DNA of 64,000 bases, from contig JAGTXX020000011.1 of assembly GCA_019044685.2 (NCBI GenBank), positions 2,418,001 through 2,482,000 of the forward strand, read 5' to 3'. A program made the position numbers and the translations under genes. This document shows, piece by piece, positions 1 through 12,787 of this stretch (position 1 is the first letter of the stretch; every line of letters begins with the position of its first letter). This DNA comes from Nannochloris sp. 'desiccata'. Its lineage: Eukaryota > Chlorophyta > Trebouxiophyceae > Chlorellales > Chlorellaceae. The notes below the pieces were generated by a model, which was not told the origin of the DNA, ran no database searches, and was given only the letters and a program-made list of their open reading frames with translations.

Positions 1-835
1 ATTCATTTGCTACCACCATATGCACTCCATACTCGGTAATTGCCTTTTTTGCCTTTTCTATCAACAGCCTTTGATCGGTTTCCAACTTGAAAGAAACCAC
101 CATCGCCTGTGGTGCCCAGTCATTTTTCAAAGTGCCGAGTGCTTTAGGGACGCGTTCAAGAGTCAGATGCAGCGCCCCACCTGAAGACTGGATCTTGTGT
201 TCTGCCAAATCACGCCACGGAACGAAGAAATCAGAGACGGCAGCTGCTAAGTAAAATATAATACAAGGTCCGAGAGGTGCTAGGGCGGTTGATATTGCCT
301 CTAAATATTTTAAATATTCGAATAAAGTGGTAAACTGGATCTGTAAAAAGGTGCCTTCTTGGACAACTTGTGTCGCTCTACGTGCCGCTTGCGCTAATTC
401 AGCATGGCTGTCAACTGCAACACATACAGAGCCGTCTGCTTCTAGCTTAAAAACATCCGCGAGAGAGGAGACGCCAAGACTTTCTTGAAAATCAACTACA
501 AAGGGCTGTGCAGATCCTGCTCTGCTTAAGAAGATGACAGCGTACCCAGCAGCGAGAAAGGCTTCTGCAGAGAAAGCTCCGCGGTTGCCTCGACTGAAAT
601 TGTCTATAAAACGGACACAGTTCCTTTCTAGAGGGATTGTCGTCCCCCCGCTGGCAAGTAAAACTATTGGACGTTTAGGACGACCCGATGCGTCTAGATG
701 GTGTGCAAGGAATGCATCTAATTGTTTCTTTATCTCGGGTAATCGAGGAGCAGGTGCTTCTTCTAGAAACGATTGTATTGTCCACTCTTGCTGGGAATCT
801 GAAGGATTATTATTTAAAATGGGGTGATCAGTCAT
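1..835 (-). CDS. PPCS: Phosphopantothenate--cysteine ligase (CoaB type), 3' end beyond window
   Basis: The enzyme joins cysteine to 4'-phosphopantothenate in coenzyme A synthesis. Translation from the ATG at 833-835 reads 278 codons to the left edge without a stop. Visible family blocks are [20 protein letters not shown] near residues 53-72, [22 protein letters not shown] directly after (nucleotide-binding fold), then [10 protein letters not shown] near residue 186 and HKIQSS just after it, and finally VVSFKLETD and MVVAN near the visible end. This is the eukaryotic stand-alone ligase layout, with no decarboxylase (CoaC) domain fused to it in the visible part. No intron is needed in the visible part. 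The gene is divergent from the plastid-protein gene at 1157, with about 320 bp between start codons. The C-terminus lies outside the window. The family call is firm from the conserved blocks; the start is the first ATG of the frame. Confidence 0.9.
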   Translation of the reverse strand, partial: MTDHPILNNNPSDSQQEWTIQSFLEEAPAPRLPEIKKQLDAFLAHHLDASGRPKRPIVLLASGGTTIPLERNCVRFIDNFSRGNRGAFSAEAFLAAGYAVIFLSRAGSAQPFVVDFQESLGVSSLADVFKLEADGSVCVAVDSHAELAQAARRATQVVQEGTFLQIQFTTLFEYLKYLEAISTALAPLGPCIIFYLAAAVSDFFVPWRDLAEHKIQSSGGALHLTLERVPKALGTLKNDWAPQAMVVSFKLETDQRLLIEKAKKAITEYGVHMVVANE

Positions 836-1156
836 CCTGAACGGCTTACCGTGATGCAGGTGTTATTCGGCAGTAAGTAATAGTAATATCAACTGCCAGG
901 ATATCAACTCAGATCTAGCAAAAATACGGGCTTTGCATTTATGGAGGAAGAGAAAGGAAGGAAGGAGGTGGAGAGCACCAGACTGTTGAAAGAATGAGAA
1001 GCCTTTGGACAGCCTTCCAGCTACTGTATTAATTACAGTTCAGTATTGGGTAGCTTAGTTGCAGCACTGCGATGTCTTACATGGCTGCGAGCTCTTACAA
1101 ATAAGGGATCAAATGCACTAAATTTCAAAATTTATGTTGCTGAAATTATAAAAATT
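836..1156. other. Divergent intergenic region
   Basis: This is the spacer between two genes transcribed away from each other, and it probably holds both promoters. A purine-rich run lies at about 941-975. The frame of the right-hand gene is open from 1046 but starts with TTG there, so this stretch is read as 5' UTR. No RNA gene or repeat was recognised. Confidence 0.4.
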
Positions 1157-3010
1157 ATGACAAAGGCTGCTTGTCCAATGGTTTCAAACGCTTCGGTAGT
1201 GACCATACCATTTGTTCCAAGGCAGGTGTTATTTAAAAATACTTTTAGAGTAAGCCAAGCCTTCATTAGCAAACTACCAAACCAGCAATTGCAACAAATT
1301 CAAACTCTAGTATGCAACAGCACAAGCAACGACGCATCGGATCAGCAGACCGAACCGTTTTCAGCTTTGAGCGCCTCTGGATCTGCTCAACCAGAAGAAA
1401 CAACTGCCCCCCAAGCCCCTCAAGTTGCTTCTCAAATCTCGGCAGCACTTCTCCGCAAATCAGCGGCAGCAGCAGATGCCATTGAAGCCCTCGACATACT
1501 GGCTGAAGAACTCGATGGACCCCTCACAAATATCCATTGCCGTGCACTCATGGCTGCTGCGTTGGATAGAGATAACCCAGATCTTGCTCAATCAATTTTT
1601 AAGGCAATGACATCCTCTGCCGCTGGAACTGCCAGTACTGGTAGCTCAACTTTATTATCCTCTATGGACTCTGCTGCTGGATCTTCGTCTTCTATCAATA
1701 ACAATGGAAGCTCAAATTCTTTACTATCAACGACTCTCTCATGGCCTCCCGCTACCACAGAAACAGCCTCTGCTTTAGTTATTGGTCTTTGCCGTTCTCT
1801 TCGCACAAGAGAAGCTGTGTCGGTTATTAGCAGCGTTCGCAGCCGAGGTTTACCCACCACAGAAGACGTACAATTTGGCTATGTAGTAGAATGTCCATTG
1901 AATGCGGTAGGGAAGCCACTAGCGATCATGCAACCGCAAGAAGGAATTAGGAATGTTGTGGATTCTTTTTCGAAATACGAGTATGAGTTATTTTCTGGCA
2001 GAGTCATCAACGTCACTTCCGAGTCTTTGGTAGCAGAAAGCTCACAATTGCTACCCAGTTTAGGTAATTTAATTACAGGTAATAGCTTTCTACAACGATG
2101 GGGGGTGCTTTGGAGACCCAGCGTTGGGGCTGTGCACACCGCTGTTGTAGAGACTCCAAATGGAAAACAGAGGTCGTTTAGATTTAGTACAGCGACAGCA
2201 GATTTACCTGCACGACAAGGGGATAGAATTACTATAGTATGTGCACCTCAAAAAGTGAAGAACAGACAGTTATATGGCTTATTAAGTGCAGCGCCACCGG
2301 AGACTAAGCCTGGCGAGCCATTGTCATTGACTAATCATTCTCTAAATAATAGTTCTACCCAGCTCTGTAGACCTCCTAAACCAGGGATGACTGGTGGTAT
2401 ACCCAGCTGGGTGATCCCTACAACTGCAGCGCTTGTCGCAGCGGACGCTGCATCAAGTTTAATTAATCCTATTTTCCCGTATTTAGTGGCTGGGGCAGTG
2501 GCGTCCACAGCAGCGACAACAATCGTAGCCCAGAAAATTGCATTACCTAGGTTGAAACAGCTGCCTGAACGGAAATTAGAGATTCAAGCGACACGACAAA
2601 AGTTATTAAGTCAACATACGTCGCTAGAAAAACGATGCTCGGATCTAGTTCGAGAATGCGAAGAGGATGTGAGAGTGCTTGCTCGGTTGTGGCAACTGCA
2701 AGCCAAGATGGGTGCAGTTGCCGGTGCTGGTGGCACCACCTACGATGCTCGTATGGAGCGTGTCTCTGAAGCACGGGTGTCTATAGAATCAAGGCTAGCG
2801 AAGAGAATAGAGATGGTTGAAGCGTATGCGAAAGTTATATCTATGATTGAGATAGAAGTTGAGATGGAGACGCAGGTGCCATTGTCCGAGATGGAAGGGA
2901 TTGAAGTGCAGATTGCGAAACTGGGTGAGATTGAAGAATTGCAATCGGAATATAAATTGCAAGCTGAAGCGCAGGATGAGGTGGAGAGATTATTGAGGAC
3001 AGCGCTTTAG
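1157..3010 (+). CDS. Conserved plastid protein with helical (PPR-like) repeats and C-terminal coiled coil
   Basis: This 617-residue protein is encoded in one exon. The ATG at 1157 is the first in frame. The N-terminus (MTKAACPMVSNASVV...) is Ser/Thr/basic and poor in acids, like a chloroplast transit peptide. A low-complexity Ser/Asn stretch (about 165-195) splits a helical-repeat region (ADAIEALDILAEELDG; TETASALVIGLCRSLRTREA) that resembles two degenerate PPR/TPR units. A middle block (FGYVVECPLNAVGKPLAIMQ; RSFRFSTATADLPARQGDRI) recalls an uncharacterised plastid protein family of land plants and green algae, from memory. A membrane-like Ala-rich segment (about 430-475) and a long coiled coil with IEVEMETQVPLSEME follow. 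The molecular role is unknown and no catalytic motif is visible. Its end is followed by the photodecarboxylase gene on the same strand, with no sign of co-transcription. Confidence 0.75.
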   Translation: MTKAACPMVSNASVVTIPFVPRQVLFKNTFRVSQAFISKLPNQQLQQIQTLVCNSTSNDASDQQTEPFSALSASGSAQPEETTAPQAPQVASQISAALLRKSAAAADAIEALDILAEELDGPLTNIHCRALMAAALDRDNPDLAQSIFKAMTSSAAGTASTGSSTLLSSMDSAAGSSSSINNNGSSNSLLSTTLSWPPATTETASALVIGLCRSLRTREAVSVISSVRSRGLPTTEDVQFGYVVECPLNAVGKPLAIMQPQEGIRNVVDSFSKYEYELFSGRVINVTSESLVAESSQLLPSLGNLITGNSFLQRWGVLWRPSVGAVHTAVVETPNGKQRSFRFSTATADLPARQGDRITIVCAPQKVKNRQLYGLLSAAPPETKPGEPLSLTNHSLNNSSTQLCRPPKPGMTGGIPSWVIPTTAALVAADAASSLINPIFPYLVAGAVASTAATTIVAQKIALPRLKQLPERKLEIQATRQKLLSQHTSLEKRCSDLVRECEEDVRVLARLWQLQAKMGAVAGAGGTTYDARMERVSEARVSIESRLAKRIEMVEAYAKVISMIEIEVEMETQVPLSEMEGIEVQIAKLGEIEELQSEYKLQAEAQDEVERLLRTAL

Positions 3011-3483
3011 GGAAAGAGAGGAAAAGAGAAATACAGTTTTGGAATTTGAAAGGGTGGCGGGGGCGGGGGCTGGAGAAATTTATTGAATGATTTTGTCTGT
3101 TATTATGAGTGGAGCGGCGATGCTGTCTGTAGATGTCATGTTCAGTGATGTGTTTGTTTGAGTGGTACTTATTTTATTACTGTATAAGTTTGCGATTGTT
3201 TAACCAATCTCGAACACAGTGAAAGGGCAAAATTTTGAAAAAAGTGCTTCGGCAACTTCAAGTTGGCTGCTGGATTAGATTTGATTTCCAATTCTTGAAG
3301 TATCGAGGAGTTTTAAATGCATTCATAGCAATTTCTTGCAATCAATCCTTATTCCAAATATTAATAAGAGTAGTAGAAGCCTCTAAAGAAGACCATCTTT
3401 AGAAAAAGAGGAGCATTTTATCTTGAACAATTATATTTTCCATCACAGCAAAAACTGCCAAAAACGAATAGCTTTGATCGTGT
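3011..3483. other. Intergenic region upstream of photodecarboxylase
   Basis: This 473-bp stretch holds the 3' UTR of the plastid-protein gene and the promoter/5' UTR of the photodecarboxylase gene. A G-rich run lies at 3053-3070. No open frame, repeat or RNA gene was recognised. Confidence 0.35.
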
Positions 3484-5579
<2,096 letters not shown>

Positions 5580-6548
5580 GGAGATAGGAAAATTTTAAAA
5601 TTTTCTACAGTGGTTTTCTTGTTACTGTGTGCTCTCTTTCCTCTATCGATATTAAATGCGTCTTTCTTTTCCAATTACGTTCTATATAACTACTTTTCTT
5701 TTGATGAGATAATGATTGCCTTTAAAACAGAGACTTTTTTTTTTCATTATTTTTTCTTGCCCCTCCCCCCGTTTTTGCCATCCGGTTTTTGCTTTTTGGC
5801 ATGCTTCATTTTGTTCTTGTTTGATTCTGCATTATGCTCCTCCTTTCCTCGCTTTATATTTCAAGGTAATAAGTTTAAAATTTCAGAATTGTCATAGGAT
5901 AAATCAGTCAATGTCGCCAGATGAGTCACTGCTGCTAGGAGGTGAAGCTGCAGGCTGAGTTCTGGCAGCGCCCCCATGTGGAAGTCAATCAGCGACCGTA
6001 TCTTCTCCTTCTCTCAAGTCAGCTCTGCCATGGCCCCAACACTCGTATCATACATCGACGAATCTTTTCATTAAGCTCTCTAATTTATTCAATGCCTTGA
6101 CCGTCTTCACAGTCCCTTCCTATTCAGCCTCGACCAATCTGAAATTATGGGGGCGTCGTGATGATCCCGGATCAGATCCGTGTACCCTCACTTAGAAAAG
6201 TAGCATAAGCAACGCGCTTAAAGTGCGTATCAAACATAGCGTTCCAGAACATGGCCATCTGGGAAATCCAAGCTGTTCGGGGTTAACAAACTGGATCTAT
6301 TTGTGGAAAGTACGTTCACCGGATGAATTTTCTTACACACCGGATGGGAAAGCAGGCTGTGTTTTTAAGGCTGCGACAGGTTTTGGGCGCTCCAAGAATT
6401 GTTTGAGGAAGGCCGCGGAGGTACGCCAGCATTACTCGTATTTAAGATTAACAGGTCAAACCCAAGATATAACACTCTGCGATGCATGGGTATTTAGCGC
6501 ATGGAGCTGTTAAATACATAAAAATTAAATCTTCAAATTAATCACCCA
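5580..6548. other. Intergenic region, no gene recognised
   Basis: This 969-bp gap lies between two same-strand genes. It contains a pyrimidine-rich run (about 5735-5780). An open frame at 6223-6513 starts with GTG and resembles nothing known. Very short ATG frames at about 5910 and 6030 could be upstream ORFs of the next transcript. No tRNA, repeat or minus-strand gene was found. Confidence 0.35.
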
Positions 6549-8951
6549 ATGCGTTCTTCTCAAACCACGCTTTTTCTTTTCTTGACATTGTTCCTACAGC
6601 TTACACATGCTGCAAACTACAAAATTACATTTACCGGCAGGAACTATAGGAGCAATGTCACCATGGCGACCATGGGTCTGGGAGCCGGAACCATGCTGCC
6701 GTCTTCAAATTTCATGGCCTGGCTTCAATACTTAAAACCTACTGCTATCCGGTATTTTGTCACCTCAATCAACAAATGGGAAGCCTTTATTACAGGCCGC
6801 ACTAAATCTGCTTGGGGCTCTAGCTTTTTTGGTAAGACAGTGGTTACCGAGCAAGCTAGCTGGGACACCGCTGTGCAAGAACTACGCCAAGCTAGCTCAT
6901 CTCCTGGCCAACCCGACATTTTTGATTGGATTCAGACTGACCAAACGGTGCGATGGAGTCAATTTGTCCGGACGCTTACCAGAGACAACCCTGACGAACA
7001 AGCGGCCCAACGACCCCAATCTATGATTTGTTCAGGCAACCCCACTCAAAATCTCCCTAATTTGCAAGCAGCTGGGTTTTCTATCTTGGGAATATGGCAC
7101 GTGACGTGTAAAAATTTGCCATTAAAATCTCTGGACCGCAACAGCCCTGAATACTGGAAGGAGCGGTGGGAATTGTACAGGTGGTTTTACTTGGGGGGTA
7201 GATTCTTTGCTCAGAACAATATTAAGGATATTGAGTTGTATAACGAGCCTGATAATGATCCGTGTTTAAGTGGAAAAGCGTGGCTGGATGATATGCGGGT
7301 ACGTAGTCTTGCTTTGCAACACGCGTATCGAGACTACTCTCTGTGGAGCAGCGGAAAAAGCAAGATTGCCCCTAATTTAATATGCCCACCGATGAGTGCG
7401 CCCAAATTTGATATTGGAATAGGAGGGACTGCATATGGAAAATTAGCTGTACTAGATATACATACCCAGTTCCCAGAGCTTGCTACGATTTCGACGTATT
7501 GGAACAGTAAAGTATTTTCATACCATCAGTATAATTGTGAGTTGCTGTTTTTGCTTGGTTCTATTGTTTGCACGACGTCAGCTCAGAATTTCTTCCTTTT
7601 TTTCTTCCCTTGCATTGCAGCGCCTGGGTACGGCATGCGTTCTGCTTGGGATAAGATCGTTCCCTCAGTTAAAGCTGCTGATAATGGGCAGACTTTGCCT
7701 GTCTACATCTCAGAACACAATACATATGCCGCTTCAACTGCAGAAACTGCAGTAGGCAAGGACGTCATGGACTCTGCAAGCACTGCTGCATTACTGGGAG
7801 GCCAGGTTATTAGTATGGTAGGGAGAGCAGTTTATACATCTGTGCACAAGTTTTCACAAACGTTTTCCACCAGTGCTTCTGGAGTACATAAAAATGGACT
7901 TGTTTGGGCAGATCTAGGTAAATATCCAAAGGCGCCAGGTCTTTGCGATGTCGGAGGTTCAACCAAAAGTGCAGAAGCATATCGCCTACTATTGAAAAGA
8001 ACACCAGGAAGAAAGAAATTAGCAGCGTACACCTCTGTACCACTTTTTCGAAAAATTAGTAACTTTTCTACGTTTACGACAAGCGATTCTTTAGGGTATT
8101 ACGTCTATTTTGCAAATGCTGGAGCAGGGTCGGAAACAATGACTCTAGCGATGAGCAAGTTAAAAAATGTCGCTGCAAGGAGCCCTGTGGTAATTACTGC
8201 CGTGACGAGTACTTTACAAGGTGAAGTCTACTCTATACCAACCATATCTTCTGCAAAGACTCTGAAATTTACTGTCCCTGGCAATTCGCTGTTAATGGCA
8301 ACGGTGCCCATCGGGGCAGTAGCTACCGCTCTTGTGCCTGCATCTGGAGACGCATATGTCTCTGCTGGCTCGAAATCCAGATCAGCAGTAAATGAAGGAG
8401 GTACTTCCCCCACTCTTTTTGTTCAAACTTCTTCTTCGAATGATCAGAGTTTGACGCGGGCAGCCTTCTTTAAATTCAATTTGCCTGCTCAAATTTCTCG
8501 TTCGAAAATTCTTTCTGCGGTGCTGCGCATCACTCAAGAAAGCACCACAGTCTCTGGAGGGCCCCAAATATTGACTGTACTAGGAACAAATGACGATACA
8601 TGGAGCGAAACAACGTTAAATTGGTCGGATGCACCTGGTTTATTACCCTCAAATACTCCTGTGACCTCTGTATCCCAAAATTTTATCGACTATACATCCG
8701 CAAAGCTGGTTGGAATGATGACAGCAGGTGCTAATACAAAGACGAAAACTATGTCGTTGGATGTAGGAGATTATTTACGAGAAGGTGGTGTCCCTTCATT
8801 TTTATTGACGAGAATGTTTCGGTTTGATGCGAGAGGGTCTGGGGCTGCAGCGCTGCAGGGTGATGTTTTAGGAGGTGCAGTGGCATTGGTGTCGAGAGAA
8901 GGCAGAAGCGCCAGTGGAAGGCCTGTACTGAGAATAATTTATAAAAAATAA
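6549..8951 (+). CDS. Secreted glycoside-hydrolase-like protein with C-terminal DNRLRE/CBM96-like domain
   Basis: A signal peptide (MRSSQTTLFLFLTLFLQLTHA) leads into a (beta/alpha)8-like hydrolase. Exons are 6549-7536 and 7621-8951. The 84-bp intron has GTGAGT and TTGCAG ends, is a multiple of three and contains no stop, so an unspliced reading stays open (800 versus 772 residues); splicing restores YHQYNSPGYGMR. IELYNEPD (about residue 233) carries a candidate acid/base Glu after Asn-Glu-Pro, and LPVYISEHNTYA (about residue 382) a candidate nucleophile Glu, as in clan GH-A enzymes. The last 220 residues contain RAAFFKFNLP, DDTWSETTLNWSDAP and MSLDVGDYLREGG, hallmarks of the beta-sandwich DNRLRE/CBM96 domain that binds wall polysaccharides. 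A role in cell-wall or matrix remodelling is inferred. The GH family and substrate are not identified. Confidence 0.7.
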   Translation: MRSSQTTLFLFLTLFLQLTHAANYKITFTGRNYRSNVTMATMGLGAGTMLPSSNFMAWLQYLKPTAIRYFVTSINKWEAFITGRTKSAWGSSFFGKTVVTEQASWDTAVQELRQASSSPGQPDIFDWIQTDQTVRWSQFVRTLTRDNPDEQAAQRPQSMICSGNPTQNLPNLQAAGFSILGIWHVTCKNLPLKSLDRNSPEYWKERWELYRWFYLGGRFFAQNNIKDIELYNEPDNDPCLSGKAWLDDMRVRSLALQHAYRDYSLWSSGKSKIAPNLICPPMSAPKFDIGIGGTAYGKLAVLDIHTQFPELATISTYWNSKVFSYHQYNCELLFLLGSIVCTTSAQNFFLFFFPCIAAPGYGMRSAWDKIVPSVKAADNGQTLPVYISEHNTYAASTAETAVGKDVMDSASTAALLGGQVISMVGRAVYTSVHKFSQTFSTSASGVHKNGLVWADLGKYPKAPGLCDVGGSTKSAEAYRLLLKRTPGRKKLAAYTSVPLFRKISNFSTFTTSDSLGYYVYFANAGAGSETMTLAMSKLKNVAARSPVVITAVTSTLQGEVYSIPTISSAKTLKFTVPGNSLLMATVPIGAVATALVPASGDAYVSAGSKSRSAVNEGGTSPTLFVQTSSSNDQSLTRAAFFKFNLPAQISRSKILSAVLRITQESTTVSGGPQILTVLGTNDDTWSETTLNWSDAPGLLPSNTPVTSVSQNFIDYTSAKLVGMMTAGANTKTKTMSLDVGDYLREGGVPSFLLTRMFRFDARGSGAAALQGDVLGGAVALVSREGRSASGRPVLRIIYKK

Positions 8952-9184
8952 ATACACGCGTGAAGAAATTCTAACTCTATATATTATTTAATTACAAAGG
9001 GCATATATATTGTACAACTGTTATTATGAAAAGCCAAAAAGGTTTAGAAATTATGAAAACTGTGGACCCAAGTACACTTTTTATCTTAATGTATTTTAAT
9101 AAGCGGAAGAAACTGCACAGAATGCTACTGATAATATACTAGCTGCTAATTTAAAAATATGCAACCACTGTTACACGTATTCTT

Positions 9185-11286
9185 TTACCAAAAATCACTG
9201 AGTTGATCTCTGCCTGGCTGTGGCAAGGCACCCGTCCTGCTTCTCGTTGTCGCTCCACCTCCACCTCCACCCCCACCACTGCCAAGAGGAGATGAAGGAT
9301 GTGTTGGCATTTTACCAAACTTCGCTTTCCTTTCTTCTTCAACGACTAAAGACCTCTTCCTAGCTTCTTCTTCTTCAGCATCAGCTTCCTCTTCTCCCGG
9401 AGCTTGACTTTGCCACAAACACACACTCCCATCAAAACTGGTCGAAGCAAGCATCGGTAAATATGGATGCCAAGAACAGTCTCGAACACACTCTCTGTGA
9501 TACTTCAACTTGGAAACGATCTGACAGCTGATCACGTCATATATAGTGATACCTCCACATGCACTCGCTGCATATAAGTACCTTTGCCCTGTTGTTGCAG
9601 ACGGTGAGAAATACGCTCTGCACAAAGTCCCTAGAACGCTGTGCCCTCCTCTATACGTAGCAACAGCTCCATCAGCTGGGTGTGACACGACACGTCCAGC
9701 TGCAGGGTACCCCATCCATCTATAATCCCAACTAAATGAAGGGACATTCCTGTACGTTTCTCTTCGTACCGTGCTGGCCTCTTTTGCTGTTCTTGCTTTC
9801 CTCAAGTCCCACAATTTAATACTCTGATCTTTCGAATTCGATATGAAGTATCTGTTATCTAGTTTCGAATCTAAATGTGCGATGCCTTCTGTATGTCCAA
9901 TACATACACCGACATTTCGGGTACTGCCTCCACCACCACTTCCCAAAATTCTTCTGTCCCATACTTTAATCTCGTGATCATCTGAACCAGTTAATATAAT
10001 ATTCCCACTGTCATTATCAGCATACGCAACAGCATTCACATCATCGTTATGCCCTCGCACTTTAACTACCGTCCTCCCGGCGGCCACATCGTAGATGTAC
10101 AGCGACGCATCCCCAGTACCTGCTATAATTTCTTTGTTATCTGGAGACCATTTCAAAGACCAGATTCCATTAGACCCACCTCTGCTTTCATCAGTAGAGA
10201 AATTAAGAGAATCGTGGATATCTGTGATGTTGGCAATGGATTCTGTCGCGCCAGTGCCACCATCACCACGAGTGACGTTGACTAAATGGACTATGGGAGT
10301 AATCGAAGCATAGAGCAGGTAATTCTCATCAGAAGATAAGGCGGTGTCGGTGACAGTCCACCTTAGATTGCGTGCATGGACATTTTTAACCACTTTCCAG
10401 TCGTTGTGGACATCGTACAGCCGAATCCGTCGTTCATTTTGATAGGCAGCAATAAAGATGTCGCCGCTCGGTGTGAAGCGACCTATATAAGCTCTGCTTT
10501 GCATTCTATCGACAATCTTTGTAGGACGGGAGGGGAGCCGGTGAAAAGTTGAGAAATGACGATGTGCAGCTGAATTCGAGCCACCTGGTTGGGTTTCACG
10601 AAAAAACAACGACTGGGTAGGACTCATTGGAGTTGAGCTTCTTGCCCCAGATTTCCCAGGTGTGGCGGGTGCTCTTATATTTACAGCTGCTGTGCGTGAG
10701 GTAAGTTCATCTACCAGGTCTTTATCATCGACAAGAGGAGGGGTATAGTCTTTGAGTAAAGGCATTTGGTTGATCATACGAGCGTACACGCTATTAGAAA
10801 GCTGAGAGAAGAAATGAGCCTCTAATATTTCATCATCATCATCATCGTTATCGTCGTCTTCCTCTTCACCGTCGTCAAGAGGGTAGTCAGGGTCCTCGTC
10901 ATCCTCTTCATACGAAGGGTCTTCAGATTCGGTATCAATGATATCTGAAAGGAGGCCTAGCTCTTCATCGCGTTCTGAAGATTGAGCACTTTGAAAGCCT
11001 TCTTCTGCAACGTCTCCGAGTGGCGGTGATTCAGACATGGGAGACAATGGGGGGTCTTCTGCAACTGTCTCGTTAGCTGTTTCATCAGCACCCTGTATAG
11101 TTGTAGATTGATACAAATTTATTAATTATTAAGGTGATTGCACACAGACCGAGACCTTTCGTAGAACAAATAGCAGAATGAAACAAATCTTGCGATCTGA
11201 AAAAGGTTGCACACAGGAATAGTGGGCTACGCGAGGGTGTTTACCTGCTCGCCATCTCCCAATCGTGCATTTGCACGAGTCCGCAT
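9185..11286 (-). CDS. LEC14B / DCAF11-type WD40 protein
   Basis: This is a likely substrate receptor of CUL4-DDB1 ubiquitin ligases (known for DCAF11; inferred here). Exons run from 11286 to 11245 and from 11092 to 9185. Exon 1 gives MRTRANARLGDGEQ and the phase-0 junction continues GADETANE, total 649 residues. An Asp/Glu-rich region spans about residues 55-100. The family marker block follows: HFFSQLSNSVYARMINQMPL, later SRAYIGRFTPSGDIFIAAYQ and LRWTVTDTALSSDENYLLYA. WD repeats include GSDDHEIKVWDRR, NSKDQSIKLWDLR and TSFDGSVCLWQSQ. A Gly-rich tail ends the protein. A reading without exon 1 would start at ATG 11038 and lose only acidic residues. The gene is head-to-head with the oxygenase gene at 11545 (258 bp between starts), so a shared promoter is possible. 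Confidence 0.88.
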
Positions 11287-11544
11287 TGGTCCGTTGGGAA
11301 ATTAAGACCTCAAAGTTCTGGGTCTGAGGCTCAGATTAAAATGCGATTTAGCTTTGTGTAATCCAGTTGAACCTGATTGAGACACTTCTGCTCCTTTCAC
11401 TGGGTTTGAAAAATGATCTTATCTTTACTTATGTAGTTTTTATTAGTTTGCAAGTGCATCTGTGGTCTCTATTGCCAGCGACACAAGTTTGCTTTAAACC
11501 CCCGACCAAACGCAAATGCTGCATAATTCGTTTTAAATTACACA

Positions 11545-12729
11545 ATGAGGGATGAGCCATATACTACTAGAGTATATATAGATGCTCTAGAACCTTCCAC
11601 CATCGCAGCTGTTAAGGTAACTAAAATCAATTCTTGCATCCCAAGTGACATGTGAGATTGCATTTTTTCAAATTTTAAACCAAACTAAGCCCTCTCATTC
11701 TGATCAGGATACTGCTGAAGCATTAAGCCACTGCTCCAATTACTGGATCCCTCGGGAAACCATAGAGTCAGGCCATGGTGCCACCCCTACTGAACGAGCC
11801 ATCACCGCCCTCGTCGACCTCGTCAGGCCTTCGTTACCCTTAAATTGGGCTGGCGCAGAGTACTGGGTGCAAATGTACGATGCAGGGAGAGGGTTAGCAT
11901 TCCATTTCGACAAAGATGAGCATGCAATGAAGGAAGAAGGCCGTATGGTAAACCCAATCTTTTCTTCAGTCCTCTATCTAACTGGCGGCGGTGATTGTGG
12001 AAACTCTCCTCCTCCTCCTCCTTCTTCTTCTGATGCTCGTGTCCAAGCACCCACTGTAGTTAATGATCAATTTTACAATCAAGAAACCCACTCTACAGTA
12101 CCCGAAGATCCCACGAGGAGTACTTTTATTTTCCCTCGAAAGAATAGTTATTGTCTTTTTGATGGAAGACTCGGTCATGGTGTATTGGATACTGGATGCA
12201 AGAAAGAAAGAATAACGCTATTGATTAATTGGTGGCAATTAAAACCAGAGAATATTGATAGAATAGAAATTCCTGGTAAAGAAGGAGAAAGTACCGCCAA
12301 CGGGGCAAAGGCACTGCCACTACTACCTCCACAGCAGACCCTACCTGAATGTATTTATCCTGAGACGATACAGGTTACTGAAGCAGAGCTTGGAGAAGAT
12401 GATATGGTATTTGTAAGTAACAGTAGAGTTCTGTGCCGTTTTTGTGATGATTAGATTATTGTCTTCTGATTAATACAGCTTGCATCTTGTTCTCCCCCCA
12501 ACAGATTGATGATCTTTTAGCAGCACGTGGCATATCATTAATTGGAAAGGATGCTGTGCATGCTGTGACAATCAAACATCCTAAACTATGTTTATACCCT
12601 GTAGATAATGAACAATTAATTGAAATGGAAGAACAATCTGAATTTATTCTGCAAGTTGCCGCTTGTTTGGCTCCGCTCCAAGATCCCTCTGCGACATCTT
12701 CTTCTTCTTCTTCTGAGAATAGTGAGTAG
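11545..12729 (+). CDS. 2-oxoglutarate/Fe(II)-dependent oxygenase
   Basis: Three exons (11545-11616, 11708-12412, 12505-12729) join in phase 0 at both junctions (GTAACT...GATCAG and GTAAGT...CAACAG), giving 333 residues. The iron-binding triad is visible: His90 and Asp92 in LAFHFDKDEHAM and His181 in FDGRLGHGVLDTG; Arg192 in KKERITLLINWW would bind 2-oxoglutarate. The substrate is unknown. Related plant proteins share YWVQMYDAGRGLAFHFDKDE and are uncharacterised oxygenases, from memory. A short Pro/Ser insert (about 121-132) sits between core strands. An AATAAA signal lies at 12739-12744, ten bases after the stop, and only 58 bp separate this stop from that of the convergent J-protein gene, so the 3' UTRs must overlap or be very short. 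Confidence 0.82.
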
Positions 12730-12787
12730 TTAAACTAAAATAAAGACATTTCCATGTATTAACATATTCAATGCTATATAAAGTTAC

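Noticed and set aside
6223..6513. 96-codon open frame between photodecarboxylase and hydrolase genes
   Set aside because: It starts with GTG, has no recognisable domain and no supporting splice sites.
9185..11116. LEC14B-like protein starting at 11116
   Set aside because: The codon there is TTG and the preceding bases are an intron end; an upstream exon with ATG at 11286 joins in phase.
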